From NCBI GenBank assembly GCA_937926105.1, contig CALANS010000149.1:1-64000 (forward strand): 64,000 bases of DNA. The letters are read 5' to 3'. The position numbers and the translations under genes are program-made. The stretch comes from an uncultured Actinomycetes bacterium (lineage in GTDB: Bacteria; Actinomycetota; Actinomycetes; Mycobacteriales; Nakamurellaceae). This document shows, piece by piece, positions 46,409 through 55,521 of this stretch. Each line of letters opens with the position of its first letter. Within the stretch, counting starts at the first letter, position 1. The notes under the pieces were generated by a model that saw only the letters and a program-made list of their open reading frames with translations, did no database searches and was not told where the DNA came from.

Positions 46409-46921
46409 ATGACGGCACCGACCGTGCTCGAACGAGCGCGACGCGCCGCAGGCCTGAGCCAGGACGTGCTGGCGCAGCGGGCGCGAACGTCGCGGACCGC
46501 CATTTCGGCCTACGAGAACGGCAGCAAGTCACCATCCCTGGCCACGGCCGAGCGACTGCTCGCAGGTGCCGGCTACGAACTCACCATCCGCCCGCGAGTC
46601 ACGTTCCGCAGGATCACCGACGCGCGTGGACGCAGCCACGCTGTCCCGGACCGACTGCCACAGCTACCGGTGGACCAGGCGCTCGCGAGCGTGGACCTGC
46701 CGCTGCGGCTGAACTGGTCGGACCCCGGGCGTGTATTCCGCATGGCCGACCGCTTCGATCGCGCCCGCGTTTACGAGACCGTGCTGCGGGAGGGGACCGC
46801 CGAGGACGTCCTAACCTACGTCGACGGGGCGCTGCTGGTCGATCTGTGGCCGGAATTGGTGCTGCCCCGCGACCTTCGCGCAGCGTGGGCGCCTCTGATC
46901 GATGGCATCGTGGACGCATAG
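46409..46921 (+). CDS. XRE-family HTH antitoxin/regulator
   Basis: A 170-aa product. The N-terminal XRE HTH reads VLERARRAAGLSQDVLAQRARTSRTAISAYENGSKSPSLATAERLLAGAG. The C-terminal part (about 85-165) has DLPLRLNWSDPGRVFRMADRFDRARVYETVLREGT, typical of antitoxins encoded before AbiEii-type nucleotidyltransferase toxins in actinobacteria. A strong GGAGGGAGG ribosome site lies 9 bases upstream, and the stop abuts the next ATG. It neutralises or represses its partner (inference). Confidence 0.87.
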   Translation: MTAPTVLERARRAAGLSQDVLAQRARTSRTAISAYENGSKSPSLATAERLLAGAGYELTIRPRVTFRRITDARGRSHAVPDRLPQLPVDQALASVDLPLRLNWSDPGRVFRMADRFDRARVYETVLREGTAEDVLTYVDGALLVDLWPELVLPRDLRAAWAPLIDGIVDA

Positions 46922-47575
46922 ATGCCCAGCAACCGACCGGCGACGCCGCTGACGCCGTTCCAGTTGGAGGTCGCCGCGGCGTTCTTCTCGCTGGCCTCCG
47001 CCCGCGGATTCCTGATCGCGGGCGGAGCCGCCCTGGCCGCCCAGGGCCTCACGGCCAGACCGACCCAAGATCTGGACTTCTTCACCAGCCGCGGCAGGGG
47101 CGACGTCCGATCGGCCCGCGACGATTTGATCGGGGCGGCACGGGGGAACGGATGGATCGTCGAGACGCTGCGGGATGAGTCGACGTTCTGCCGCCTGCGG
47201 ATCTCCGGACCCGACGAGCTGTTGGTCGACCTGGCCGTGGATTCGCCGCCCGGCCGCCGGCCGATGGCGAGCATCGCGGGACCCACCTTCGCCCCCGCCG
47301 AACTCGCCGGTCAGAAGATGATCGCGCTGTTCGGACGCGCCGCAGCCCGGGACTTCGTTGACGTCCATGCGCTCAGCCGCCGATTCAGCAAGGCCGACCT
47401 GCTGGCCCTCGCTGCCGAGGTCGATCAAGGCTTCGACCGGCCGGTGTTCATCGAGATGATCGGAATGCTCTCGCGCTACAGCGACCGAGACCTGTCACTC
47501 GGTGATGTCGACGTGCCTGCCCTGCGTGCGTTCTTCGCCGCCTGGGCCCGAGAGTTCGGGTCACCTGCGTCGTAG
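46922..47575 (+). CDS. AbiEii/MenT-type nucleotidyltransferase toxin
   Basis: A 217-aa product. The pol-beta-like motif is GG (34-35), then AALAAQGLTARPTQDLDFF with catalytic D50 and D52, and a later DLAVD aspartate. GQKMIALFGRAAARDFVDVHAL is the family's second conserved block. Relatives (AbiEii, MenT) transfer nucleotides to tRNA acceptor ends and act as abortive-infection or plasmid-stabilising toxins. It directly follows the XRE gene without a gap. Inside a mating operon it would favour element retention and exclude phages (inference). Confidence 0.88.
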   Translation: MPSNRPATPLTPFQLEVAAAFFSLASARGFLIAGGAALAAQGLTARPTQDLDFFTSRGRGDVRSARDDLIGAARGNGWIVETLRDESTFCRLRISGPDELLVDLAVDSPPGRRPMASIAGPTFAPAELAGQKMIALFGRAAARDFVDVHALSRRFSKADLLALAAEVDQGFDRPVFIEMIGMLSRYSDRDLSLGDVDVPALRAFFAAWAREFGSPAS

Positions 47576-47797
47576 TAGACCACTAACGCCGTGCCGAGAT
47601 CCTGCTGAGTGTGGACCCGGCATGCCGGCGCCGACTGCCGATCGGCCCGGCGACGGCGTAGTGCGTCATCGTGTCGACCCCGGACAGGCGCGGTCAGTGA
47701 GCTCGAAGAATTTTGCGCTGATCACGGGTCAACGGCGCGCAGCAGGCACCACCTCTGGGTAGGCGGGCAGAGTATGCCCGCCGCGAGGAGGTGCGGC

Positions 47798-48895
47798 ATG
47801 CCCGACGGAACCGGTGAGGACAGGCTGGCGGCGATCCAGGAGGAACTGACCGGTGCGGTGGAGAAGATGCTCGCCTCGGACGACTGGCGGGCGGCGTTGA
47901 CGGCGGCTGCCCGGTTCCGCAAATACAGCTTCGACAACGTGCTGTTGATCTACGTCCAGCATGCCGATGCGTTTGCGAAGGGCCGGGTGCCCGTGCCGGA
48001 GCCGTCGATGGTGGCGGGGTATCGGCAGTGGGAGGCCATGGGACGGCACGTGCTGGCCGGTCAGCATGGCTACACGATCCTTCGGCCCAACCGGTTGCAG
48101 TGGCGCGAGACCAAGGACCCGGGTTCCGACCAGTGGCGCCGGCTGGGCCGCTTCGAGCACGCGGTGTCGGGGGCGCCCGAGCGCAGCCGCTCCCGGCTGC
48201 ATCCGAACAAGCCGTTCGGCCTGGCAACGGTGTTCGACGTCAGTCAGACGGATGGGGATCCGATCCCGGAACCTCCCCGCCCGCAGCTGCTGGCAGGCAA
48301 GGCACCGGACGGACTGTGGGACGGGCTGGGCACCCAGGTCGCCGCGGAGGGGTTCACGCTCGGCGATGTCGAATCGGCGACAGACATCGGCGGGGCAAAC
48401 GGGGTGACCAACTGGCAGGACATGTCGGTGACGATCCGATCCGACATGGACGATGTCGCCCGGGCCAAGTCGCTATCCCACGAATTGGGTCACGTACGCA
48501 TGCACGACCCTCGGGGCGAGGACGGCACGGTCGATTTGGCCAAGGCGGCGGCGGTGACGCGGGGTGCGAAGGAGGTGGAGGCCGAGTCGGTTGCGTACCT
48601 GATCGGCGCCGCACACGGCATGGACACCACCAGCTATTCGCTGCCCTACATCTCCACCTGGGCATCCCGAGACGACGGGGTCGCCACGGTGCGGCAGGTC
48701 GGCACCCGCGTCATCGCCACCGCCCGCGACATCCTGGCCCAGTTGCCCACCGAGCAGTGGGGATCGGGGCAGCCGCCCGGCCTACAGCAGCGCCTGGAGG
48801 AACGTCGCGGCCAAACACGGCCGTTGCACGAGCGCACCCAGGGCAGCTCACAAACGCATCGTCGAGCACCCTCGGTGCGGGAGGCGGTTCGGTGA
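47798..48895 (+). CDS. ardC: ArdC-like antirestriction protein with HEXXH domain
   Basis: A 365-aa product. The N-terminal ArdC ssDNA-binding-like domain (about 10-130) contains RFRKYSFDNVLLIYVQ and EAMGRHVLAGQHGYTIL. The C-terminal ImmA/IrrE-like zinc domain has SHELGHVRMH (about 227-236) with a downstream EVEAESVAYLI. Such proteins protect the incoming single strand from restriction in the recipient. ATG 47798 follows GAGGAGG; a second ATG 24 bp earlier lacks that spacing. Its stop overlaps virD4. Confidence 0.88.
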   Translation: MPDGTGEDRLAAIQEELTGAVEKMLASDDWRAALTAAARFRKYSFDNVLLIYVQHADAFAKGRVPVPEPSMVAGYRQWEAMGRHVLAGQHGYTILRPNRLQWRETKDPGSDQWRRLGRFEHAVSGAPERSRSRLHPNKPFGLATVFDVSQTDGDPIPEPPRPQLLAGKAPDGLWDGLGTQVAAEGFTLGDVESATDIGGANGVTNWQDMSVTIRSDMDDVARAKSLSHELGHVRMHDPRGEDGTVDLAKAAAVTRGAKEVEAESVAYLIGAAHGMDTTSYSLPYISTWASRDDGVATVRQVGTRVIATARDILAQLPTEQWGSGQPPGLQQRLEERRGQTRPLHERTQGSSQTHRRAPSVREAVR

Positions 48896-50730
48896 CCACC
48901 CGCGTGAAGACCGCCGGATCGAACGGCTCGGACACCGCTCTTGCCGCGCTCATCCTGGGCGCGGCGGGCGTGGTCGGCGCGTTGTGGGTCGGCGGCGCCG
49001 CCGCCGGACTGCTGACCGGCCGTACTCCCCGCGGCGCACTGCTGGCCGGCATCCGCGCACTGGCCCACTTCTCCCAGCCCGCGGTGGTGTGGAACTCGCC
49101 GATGCCCGGACCGGCCGCCTATTGGACCGTGACCGCGCTGGTGCTGGCCGCCGGCGCCACAGTCGCGCTGCTGGTGGTGCGGCGCTTCGACGTCGGCCCA
49201 GCACCGGCGGACGTGTTCCGCCTGCCGGGAACCGCCACCCGCACTCAACTGCGCCGCACCTGCTCCCGCCGTGCCGTGAAACGCCGGGGCCGGATGCTTC
49301 GACCGTCGATCCACCGGCCCTACCCGACCGAGGTCGGCTTTCGCATCGGCGCCAGCCGCTGTGTCGGCGTGTGGTCGTCGGTGGAGGACTCCATCGCCGT
49401 GGTCGGCCCGGCCCGATCGGGCAAGGACCTGCACCTGGTCGTCAACGTCATCCTGAGCGCCCCCGGCGCAGTGATCGCCACCTCCACCCGGCCGGACAAC
49501 ATCCACCAAACCATCACCGCCCGAGCCGAGGTCGGCCCGGTCGCGGTGTTCGACCCGCAACACCTCGCCGGAGACACACCTGCCGGTTTGCGCTGGTCAC
49601 TGACGAGGGGCTGCGAGCAGCCGATGACGGCGATGATCCGCGCTGCCGCTCTGGCCGCGGGCACCGGCAACGGCGTCGACGACGGCGACTTCTGGCGCGG
49701 CCAAACCGAAGCCGCCCTCCGCGCGTTGTTGATGGCCGCAGCCCTGGAACACCGCGGCGCGCGGGATCTGTACCGGTGGTCGCTGACTCCCGCGTCGGTG
49801 CAGGATGCGATCGCGATCCTCGACTCCCATCCCCGCGCCCCGGCCGGGTGGGCCACCGCCCTGACCGCCGTGGCCGATTCGGATCCGCGGCAGCGGGACT
49901 CCGTGTGGATGGGGGTGCGGCAGTCCCTGGCCGCCCTGGGCGATCCGAACGTGCTGGCCGCCGTCACCCCGACGTCGGCCGAGCAGTTCGACCCCGCCGC
50001 GTTCATCACCGGGAAGGGCACGCTGTATCTGGTGGGCACGTCCACCGGTGCCGGCGCCGCCGCCAACCTCGTCTCCGCTCTGGTGGAGGACATTCTGGAC
50101 GTCGCCCGCCATCTCGCCGCCGCATCCCCGGGTGCCAGGCTGGACCCTCCGGTGACGGTGATGCTCAACGAGATCGGCAACCTCGCCCCACTCCCGTCTC
50201 TGCCCACGCTGATGTCTGAGGGAGGCGGTACCGGCATCTGCGCCTGGGCAATCCTGCAATCCCTCGCCCAGGCCCGGCACAAGTGGGGGGAGCAGGCCGC
50301 CGCCACCGTGTGGGACGCCTGCACCACCAAGATCGTCCTCGGCGGCGGGGCGAACGCCACCGACCTGCGCGACCTGTCCGCGCTGATCGGCGACCGCGAC
50401 GAAACCACCTGGGCGGAGACCCGCGGCGGTGACGGCACCCGCTCCCGGTCCTCGTCGCTGCGCCGAGTGCCCGTGCTGGACCCTGGACGGTTGCGCACCC
50501 TGCCATTCGGCTCCGCAGTGCTGCTGCTGCGCTCGGCACCGCCCGCAATCGTGCGACTCCGCAGGTGGACCGATCGCCGAGACAAAGCAGACGCTTCACC
50601 ACCGGGACCGTCACCAAGCGTGACAGCCCATCCGCTGATCGGACGGAACTCGGCCCAGCAGTTGCCGACCGGAATCAGCGGGTCCACGGTGGGTGGGCCT
50701 CCACTGACACAAGGGAGGTGCTCAGCATGA
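48892..50730 (+). CDS. VirD4/TraG-type coupling ATPase
   Basis: A 612-aa product. Two N-terminal membrane helices (about 15-40 and 80-102) are followed by a cytosolic motor domain with Walker A GPARSGKDLHL (about 172-182) and Walker B region VTVMLNEIGNLAPLPSL (about 420-436). In most relatives the Walker B end is DE; here it is NE, which may affect Mg2+ handling. It links the relaxosome to the channel. The proline-rich tail starts near 560. GTG 48892 overlaps the ardC stop, and its own stop overlaps the lipoprotein ATG. Confidence 0.9.
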   Translation: MTTRVKTAGSNGSDTALAALILGAAGVVGALWVGGAAAGLLTGRTPRGALLAGIRALAHFSQPAVVWNSPMPGPAAYWTVTALVLAAGATVALLVVRRFDVGPAPADVFRLPGTATRTQLRRTCSRRAVKRRGRMLRPSIHRPYPTEVGFRIGASRCVGVWSSVEDSIAVVGPARSGKDLHLVVNVILSAPGAVIATSTRPDNIHQTITARAEVGPVAVFDPQHLAGDTPAGLRWSLTRGCEQPMTAMIRAAALAAGTGNGVDDGDFWRGQTEAALRALLMAAALEHRGARDLYRWSLTPASVQDAIAILDSHPRAPAGWATALTAVADSDPRQRDSVWMGVRQSLAALGDPNVLAAVTPTSAEQFDPAAFITGKGTLYLVGTSTGAGAAANLVSALVEDILDVARHLAAASPGARLDPPVTVMLNEIGNLAPLPSLPTLMSEGGGTGICAWAILQSLAQARHKWGEQAAATVWDACTTKIVLGGGANATDLRDLSALIGDRDETTWAETRGGDGTRSRSSSLRRVPVLDPGRLRTLPFGSAVLLLRSAPPAIVRLRRWTDRRDKADASPPGPSPSVTAHPLIGRNSAQQLPTGISGSTVGGPPLTQGRCSA

Positions 50731-51560
50731 GGCGTCACCTCGCCGGACTCGCAGCCGCGGTGACGCTCTCACTTGCCGCGTGCAGCTCGACCACCACCCC
50801 AGCACCGACCAGCGCCCCAGTGCTGTCGTCGGTGACCGACCCCGCTCCCGCAACCGGCTTCACTATGTCCGGCAGCGCCACACCGACAGTGACGAACTCT
50901 CCGCCAGCGACCGGCGCGACGCAACCCGCCAGCGCCGGATCGACGGTGACGACCACGCCCGCGCCATCGAGCATCTCGACCACGCCACCGATCACGACGC
51001 CGTCGAGCAGTCCGGAGGCCTCAGCGCGGTCAAGCGACACTTCGTCGTCGACAACTGTTACGTCCAAGACGACCTCGCCGACGACTCCGACGAGCTCGCC
51101 GAGTGTTACGGTCACCATCCCGGCGGCCATCACCGGCGCGAATCGCAAGGCGGCCAAGGCCGGTGTGACCGCGTGGCGAAACTCTATGCATGCTTACGAC
51201 CTGTCCTTGCAAGACCCGTCGGGCAAGAACTGGGAACCGATCATCCGCAAGTACACCGGCGATCCGGCCGCCGCGCAGCAAACCCAATTGATCAAGACGT
51301 TCGTCAAACAAAAGATTCATCAGGTCGGGTTCACGCACTACGACGCGACGGTCACCAAGGCCACCACGAAAAACGTTCAGATCCGAGCCTGCGTCGACAT
51401 AACCGGAATGGATGTCGTCGATGCCAACGGCAAATCAGATATCCGGCCAGGCGAATCTAAGCGCTTCTACAGAACGTTCAGCGTGACGTGGTACACCGCA
51501 ATGCGTGGCGGATGGTTGCTGAACTACATTTCTACGCCGAACCCTGCGCAGCCATGCTGA
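50727..51560 (+). CDS. Exported lipoprotein with NTF2-like domain
   Basis: A 277-aa product. The lipobox SLAAC (about 16-20) and a long Ser/Thr/Pro-rich stalk (20-125) precede a compact domain VTAWRNSMHAYDLSLQDPSGKNWEPIIRKYTGDP through WYTAMRGGWLLNY. That shape is common for NTF2-like domains of T4SS-associated lipoproteins in actinobacteria. It sits between VirD4 and another exported protein, so it is likely part of the surface-exposed end of the apparatus. Confidence 0.75.
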   Translation: MRRHLAGLAAAVTLSLAACSSTTTPAPTSAPVLSSVTDPAPATGFTMSGSATPTVTNSPPATGATQPASAGSTVTTTPAPSSISTTPPITTPSSSPEASARSSDTSSSTTVTSKTTSPTTPTSSPSVTVTIPAAITGANRKAAKAGVTAWRNSMHAYDLSLQDPSGKNWEPIIRKYTGDPAAAQQTQLIKTFVKQKIHQVGFTHYDATVTKATTKNVQIRACVDITGMDVVDANGKSDIRPGESKRFYRTFSVTWYTAMRGGWLLNYISTPNPAQPC

Positions 51561-52456
51561 TCCCTCAACGCGCTCTCGCGCTCGCAGCCGGTTGCGCCGT
51601 CATTTTGGGAATTTTCGGAGTGGCTGCCCAGGCATCGCCACCGCCAAAGAGGTGCGGGTACTTCGATCCGCTGGCTCGCATCTACATCGCATGTGCTGCG
51701 GAACCCGGAACCACTTCTAACGACGCCGCGCCAGCCACGGGGCAGCAAATGGGCGACGGCAACGACTCATCCGACGGTGATACCAGCGACGCACAATGTG
51801 ATTACACGACGCTCGAGTCCCCACCACCCTGGGACCCATCATGGTCGCTCTACCTTCCCGCGGGCGCCGATCCGGCGAACTTCCAGTTGGAGATGTCCAG
51901 TTGTGACAGCCGGGCTGGCAACACCGGGGAGGTCTTCGCTGTGCCGGTCCGGCACGATCCGCCGCCGAGCGCGTCCGTGGTCGCGCGGGAGGCGGTGGCC
52001 AAGTTGCCGGTTCCGCTTCCGGCGATCCAGGTTGGCCCGAACATCCACCGGGTTGCGGTGAACATCCCAGTGTGGCTGTGGGTCTCCAACCCGGAAGCGG
52101 TGACGGCGTCGTCGACGGACCGGACCGTGACCGTGACCGCGACGGCGACCTTGGGGTCGGTGACGTGGTCCATGGGCGAGCCTGACGCGAAACCCGTCAT
52201 CTGCCAAGGCGGCGGTGTCGCGCCGTGGCCGGGTGCGGATCTGTGGCATCCGCCATGCGGCTACACCTACCGGCTGCGTTCCCTACCGTCCCGCACAGAC
52301 GGGGCAGGGGTATGGCCGGTCACCGCGACCGCGTCGTGGGCCATCACGTGGCGCGCCAACACCGGACAGTCCGGAACCGACTCCGTCACCACACGTTCGA
52401 CGCTCGGGTTGAACGTGGGCGAGTACCGCACCGTCATCGTCGCCGGCAACGGCTGA
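51554..52456 (+). CDS. Secreted protein of the transfer operon
   Basis: A 300-aa product with a signal peptide ending near VAAQA (about 27). The mature part is beta-rich, has a Cys pair region (KRCGYFDP, YIACAAE, CDYTT), and ends with a domain of alternating Trp/Val (WLWVSNPEAVTAS through YRTVIVAGNG). No family was recognised. It overlaps the lipoprotein gene by 7 bp. Probably an outer part of the mating apparatus or pilus base. Confidence 0.65.
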   Translation: MLIPQRALALAAGCAVILGIFGVAAQASPPPKRCGYFDPLARIYIACAAEPGTTSNDAAPATGQQMGDGNDSSDGDTSDAQCDYTTLESPPPWDPSWSLYLPAGADPANFQLEMSSCDSRAGNTGEVFAVPVRHDPPPSASVVAREAVAKLPVPLPAIQVGPNIHRVAVNIPVWLWVSNPEAVTASSTDRTVTVTATATLGSVTWSMGEPDAKPVICQGGGVAPWPGADLWHPPCGYTYRLRSLPSRTDGAGVWPVTATASWAITWRANTGQSGTDSVTTRSTLGLNVGEYRTVIVAGNG

Positions 52457-52481
52457 TAGTTCAGGGACAGGCGAATGCGCA

Positions 52482-53180
52482 ATGACATCCCAGTCGACGT
52501 TTGACATCCCGGTCAACGGACACGCGACCAAGCCGGCCGGTTCGAACGGGCGCGGCGGGATTCCGCCGGCCCCGACGCTCCCGCCGCCCAAGCGCCGGCG
52601 CCGCCCGCTGCTGATCGCCGCCGGCGTTCTGCTGGTGGTGCTGGGTGCGCTGGGCGCCTATGCGCTGGCCTCCAGCGGGTCACAGCGGATCGGCGTGATC
52701 GGCCTCGCCGCGGACGTGCCCTGGGGCCAGCAGATCACCGCCGCGGACCTGACCGAGGTGCAGATCGTCGCCGACCCGGGTCTTCGCCCGATCCGCTGGA
52801 CGGACGAGGCGACGGTTGTCGGCCACCGTGCGGCAGCGGATCTGCACGCCGGCGGGCTGCTCACCGACGCGGATGTGATGACCGGCCAGCAGGTCCCGCC
52901 GCCCGGCGAGGCGCTGGTGGGCGTCGCGGCGAAACCCGGACTGCTGCCCGCCACCTCGTTGGCGCCGGGGGAGCGGGTATTGCTTGTCCCCACCGGCCAG
53001 CCGGAGCCGGACTCGTCGAAACAGCCCGCACCGGTGGCGGGAACCGTGTTCACCGTCGGGGCAGCGGCCACGACGGGCGCCCGCACCGTCGACGTCCTCA
53101 TCGACCAGACCAGCGCAGCCGACGTGGCGTCGTGGTCCGCGGCCGGCACCGTCGCGCTCGTCCTGGTCGCAGGGAAGTGA
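52482..53180 (+). CDS. SAF-domain protein (CpaB/FlgA-like)
   Basis: A 232-aa product. The cytosolic Pro/Lys/Arg start precedes a membrane helix at about 41-63 and a SAF domain at about 70-135 (DVPWGQQITAADLTEVQIVAD, HRAAADLHAGGLLTDADV), followed by a second beta domain. CpaB-type SAF proteins are part of Tad pilus assembly. It begins 25 bp after the preceding gene and is the first Tad-like gene; its GTGA overlap joins it to the CpaE-like ATPase. Confidence 0.82.
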   Translation: MTSQSTFDIPVNGHATKPAGSNGRGGIPPAPTLPPPKRRRRPLLIAAGVLLVVLGALGAYALASSGSQRIGVIGLAADVPWGQQITAADLTEVQIVADPGLRPIRWTDEATVVGHRAAADLHAGGLLTDADVMTGQQVPPPGEALVGVAAKPGLLPATSLAPGERVLLVPTGQPEPDSSKQPAPVAGTVFTVGAAATTGARTVDVLIDQTSAADVASWSAAGTVALVLVAGK

Positions 53181-54070
53181 GCCCGGTGATCCTGACTCTG
53201 CTGGGCGGCAAGGGCTCCCCAGGCGTGACGACCACTGCGGTCACGATGGTGTTGCGGTGGCCGCGACCGGTGCTGCTCGTCGAGGCAGACCCGTCGGGCG
53301 CCTCGATCGGCTACGGCTACGGCCAGGGCGCCGACGGGGGAGGCCGCGGACTGCTCGGCGCGCAACTCGCCGCCCGCCATGGCAACCCGGCCCGGGCGAT
53401 CTGGACCAACGTCGTGGCGTTCGGGCCGGATCGGTGGGTGCTGCCCGGCGTCGACGAGCCACGCCAGGCGGCCACGATCGATTACCCGGCGCTGATCGAC
53501 GCTCTCGCCGGGCTAGGTATGGATGTGATCGTCGACGCGGGCCGCATCCCGGGGGCCGTCCGGATCGACGGGCTGCTTGCCGCGTCGGATCGGCTCCTAG
53601 TGGTCCTGCGGCCGACGCTGGCCGGGGTGCACACCGCGCAAACCACAGCTACCGCGGCCGCATCGATAATCGGCGGGGCGCCGGGGGCGGTGGGGTCGGT
53701 GATCCTCGGCCCGGGTCGCCCGTATCCGGAGGCGGACGTGCGTGCAGCGATGCGCGATATCGCGCCGGTGGCGGGGATCGTGGCGTGGGACCCGGCCGCG
53801 GCGGCGGTCATCACCGACGGGACGCCCGCATCGCGCCGCTGGGCGGCCTCGCCGTTGCTGCGCAGCGTGACCCGACTCGCCACCGCCCTGGCCGGGCTCG
53901 AACCCGAACCGCTTACCAGAGCGGCTGGGTCGGGCGAGCCCGATTTGGCCACACAGACGACGGCGCCCGCGGCGGCGGCAACAGATGGGGCTGCGGCTAT
54001 CACGTTGGGCGGGCCGGACTGGGCGTACGTGCCGGCAGGCCCGGCCGCCGGACAAGGAGGTATCCGGTGA
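53177..54070 (+). CDS. CpaE/ParA-like ATPase
   Basis: A 297-aa product. The P-loop is of the deviant ParA form, LLGGKGSPGVTTTAV (about 7-21), with LLVEADPSGAS after it and VIVDAGRIPGAV as the switch-II region. The C-terminal Ala-rich tail is low-complexity. CpaE-like proteins place the Tad pilus machine at the pole or membrane. It is coupled to SAF upstream and CpaF downstream by GTGA overlaps. Confidence 0.83.
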   Translation: MSPVILTLLGGKGSPGVTTTAVTMVLRWPRPVLLVEADPSGASIGYGYGQGADGGGRGLLGAQLAARHGNPARAIWTNVVAFGPDRWVLPGVDEPRQAATIDYPALIDALAGLGMDVIVDAGRIPGAVRIDGLLAASDRLLVVLRPTLAGVHTAQTTATAAASIIGGAPGAVGSVILGPGRPYPEADVRAAMRDIAPVAGIVAWDPAAAAVITDGTPASRRWAASPLLRSVTRLATALAGLEPEPLTRAAGSGEPDLATQTTAPAAAATDGAAAITLGGPDWAYVPAGPAAGQGGIR

Positions 54071-55521
54071 CGACGATCATCAACAGCCACCGTGGCGGCG
54101 CGAGCCTGGACGGGTCCGGCCCATTCGACCGCGAACCCGCCGTGCCGCCGGGTGTGGACTATGCGGTGGCGCGGCAGGTTCAGGACGCCGTCAACGCCGC
54201 CCTGGACGCCCACGCCCAGCAGCACCCCGACGACGGGCAGGACCGGGCGGGGCAGCGACAACTGGCGATGCACCTGATCGCCGAACAGATCGGCGAACTC
54301 GCCCGGGACACCGCCGCGGCCGGAAGACCGGTCCTGTCGGACGGGCAGGAACGCGCCCTGTCGCAGGCGGTGCTGGCCGCAATGTTCGGTCTGGGCCGCA
54401 TCGAACCGCTGCTGGCCGACGACGAAGTGGAGGAGATCTTCATCTCCGGCGCCGCCCCAGCTCGGCTGCGATACGCCGACGGCCACACCGAATCCGCCAC
54501 GCCGGTCGCCGAATCCGACGAGGACCTCCTCGACCAGCTGCGCTCGATCGCCACCTACCACGGCCAGAGTGAGCGCGCTGTCACCTCCACCCGGCCGTTT
54601 TTGGATCTGCGGCTGCCGGACGGGTCGAGATTGGCGGCGGTGTGGGCGATCACGCCGCATCCGGAGGTGACGATCCGCCGGCATCGCTTCACCGACGTCA
54701 CCATGGACGACCTCGTTGCGATGGGGATGGTGTCGCCGGCGATGGCGGCGTTCCTGGCCGCCGCGGTCGCGGCCCGCCGGTCGCTGCTGATGGTGGGATC
54801 GCCCGGGGCGGGCAAGACCACCTTGCTGCGCGGGCTGGCGCAGTGCCTTCCCGCCTCGGAGCGGTTCGCCACCCTGGAGACCGAGCACGAGCTTTTGCTG
54901 CACGAGATCCCCGACCGGTTCCCGCTGATCATCCCGTACGAGGCGCGGCCCGGCACCGGCGAACTCGACGCCGCCGGCCACCCCGCCGGCCAGGTGAGCG
55001 TGGCGGACATCTTCCCGACTTCGCTGCGCCACGGCCTGGACCGCATCCTGGTCGGTGAGGTGAGGGACGCGGAAGTGATCCCGATGCTGGCATCGATGTC
55101 CCGCGGCTACCGAGGCTCGATGGCGACCTTCCATGCTGATTCTGCGCTGGACACGTTCGAAGCGCTCGCTTCGCTGTTGGGGGAGCACAAGCCCAACTGG
55201 AACCACGCCGCCGCGATGGCCCAGATCGCCACCGCCCTGGACCTGATCGTCTACGTCGACGTTGTCGTCACCCCGTCGGGGGCGAAGGCCCGGTTCGTGT
55301 CCGACGTGGTGGAGGTCGGCCCGGTCGGTGAGAACGGCCAGCCCGCCGCCACCGCCATCTTCGCCCCGAGCGACGACCGGCCGGACGATCCGCGGGGCTA
55401 CCCGGCCCACCTGCCGGAGAACACCTCGTGGTGCGCCCGGGCCGGCCTGGATTTGACCTGGCTCACCCCGGCCAACGGCGCCTGGCCGACCCCATTCGGC
55501 TCGGACGGTGGGTTGCGGTGA
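54067..55521 (+). CDS. tadA: TadA/CpaF-family secretion ATPase
   Basis: A 484-aa product that powers pilus assembly. It has an N-terminal helical part, then the family block PLLADDEVEEIFISG, Walker A GSPGAGKTT (about 245-253), Asp box FATLETEHELLL, Walker B-type RILVGEVRDAEV (about 326-337) and GSMATFHADSALDT. It is complete in length. It couples by GTGA to tadB. Placed in a conjugation operon, it is distinct from VirB11 ATPases, which have no such partner genes. Confidence 0.92.
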   Translation: MTTIINSHRGGASLDGSGPFDREPAVPPGVDYAVARQVQDAVNAALDAHAQQHPDDGQDRAGQRQLAMHLIAEQIGELARDTAAAGRPVLSDGQERALSQAVLAAMFGLGRIEPLLADDEVEEIFISGAAPARLRYADGHTESATPVAESDEDLLDQLRSIATYHGQSERAVTSTRPFLDLRLPDGSRLAAVWAITPHPEVTIRRHRFTDVTMDDLVAMGMVSPAMAAFLAAAVAARRSLLMVGSPGAGKTTLLRGLAQCLPASERFATLETEHELLLHEIPDRFPLIIPYEARPGTGELDAAGHPAGQVSVADIFPTSLRHGLDRILVGEVRDAEVIPMLASMSRGYRGSMATFHADSALDTFEALASLLGEHKPNWNHAAAMAQIATALDLIVYVDVVVTPSGAKARFVSDVVEVGPVGENGQPAATAIFAPSDDRPDDPRGYPAHLPENTSWCARAGLDLTWLTPANGAWPTPFGSDGGLR

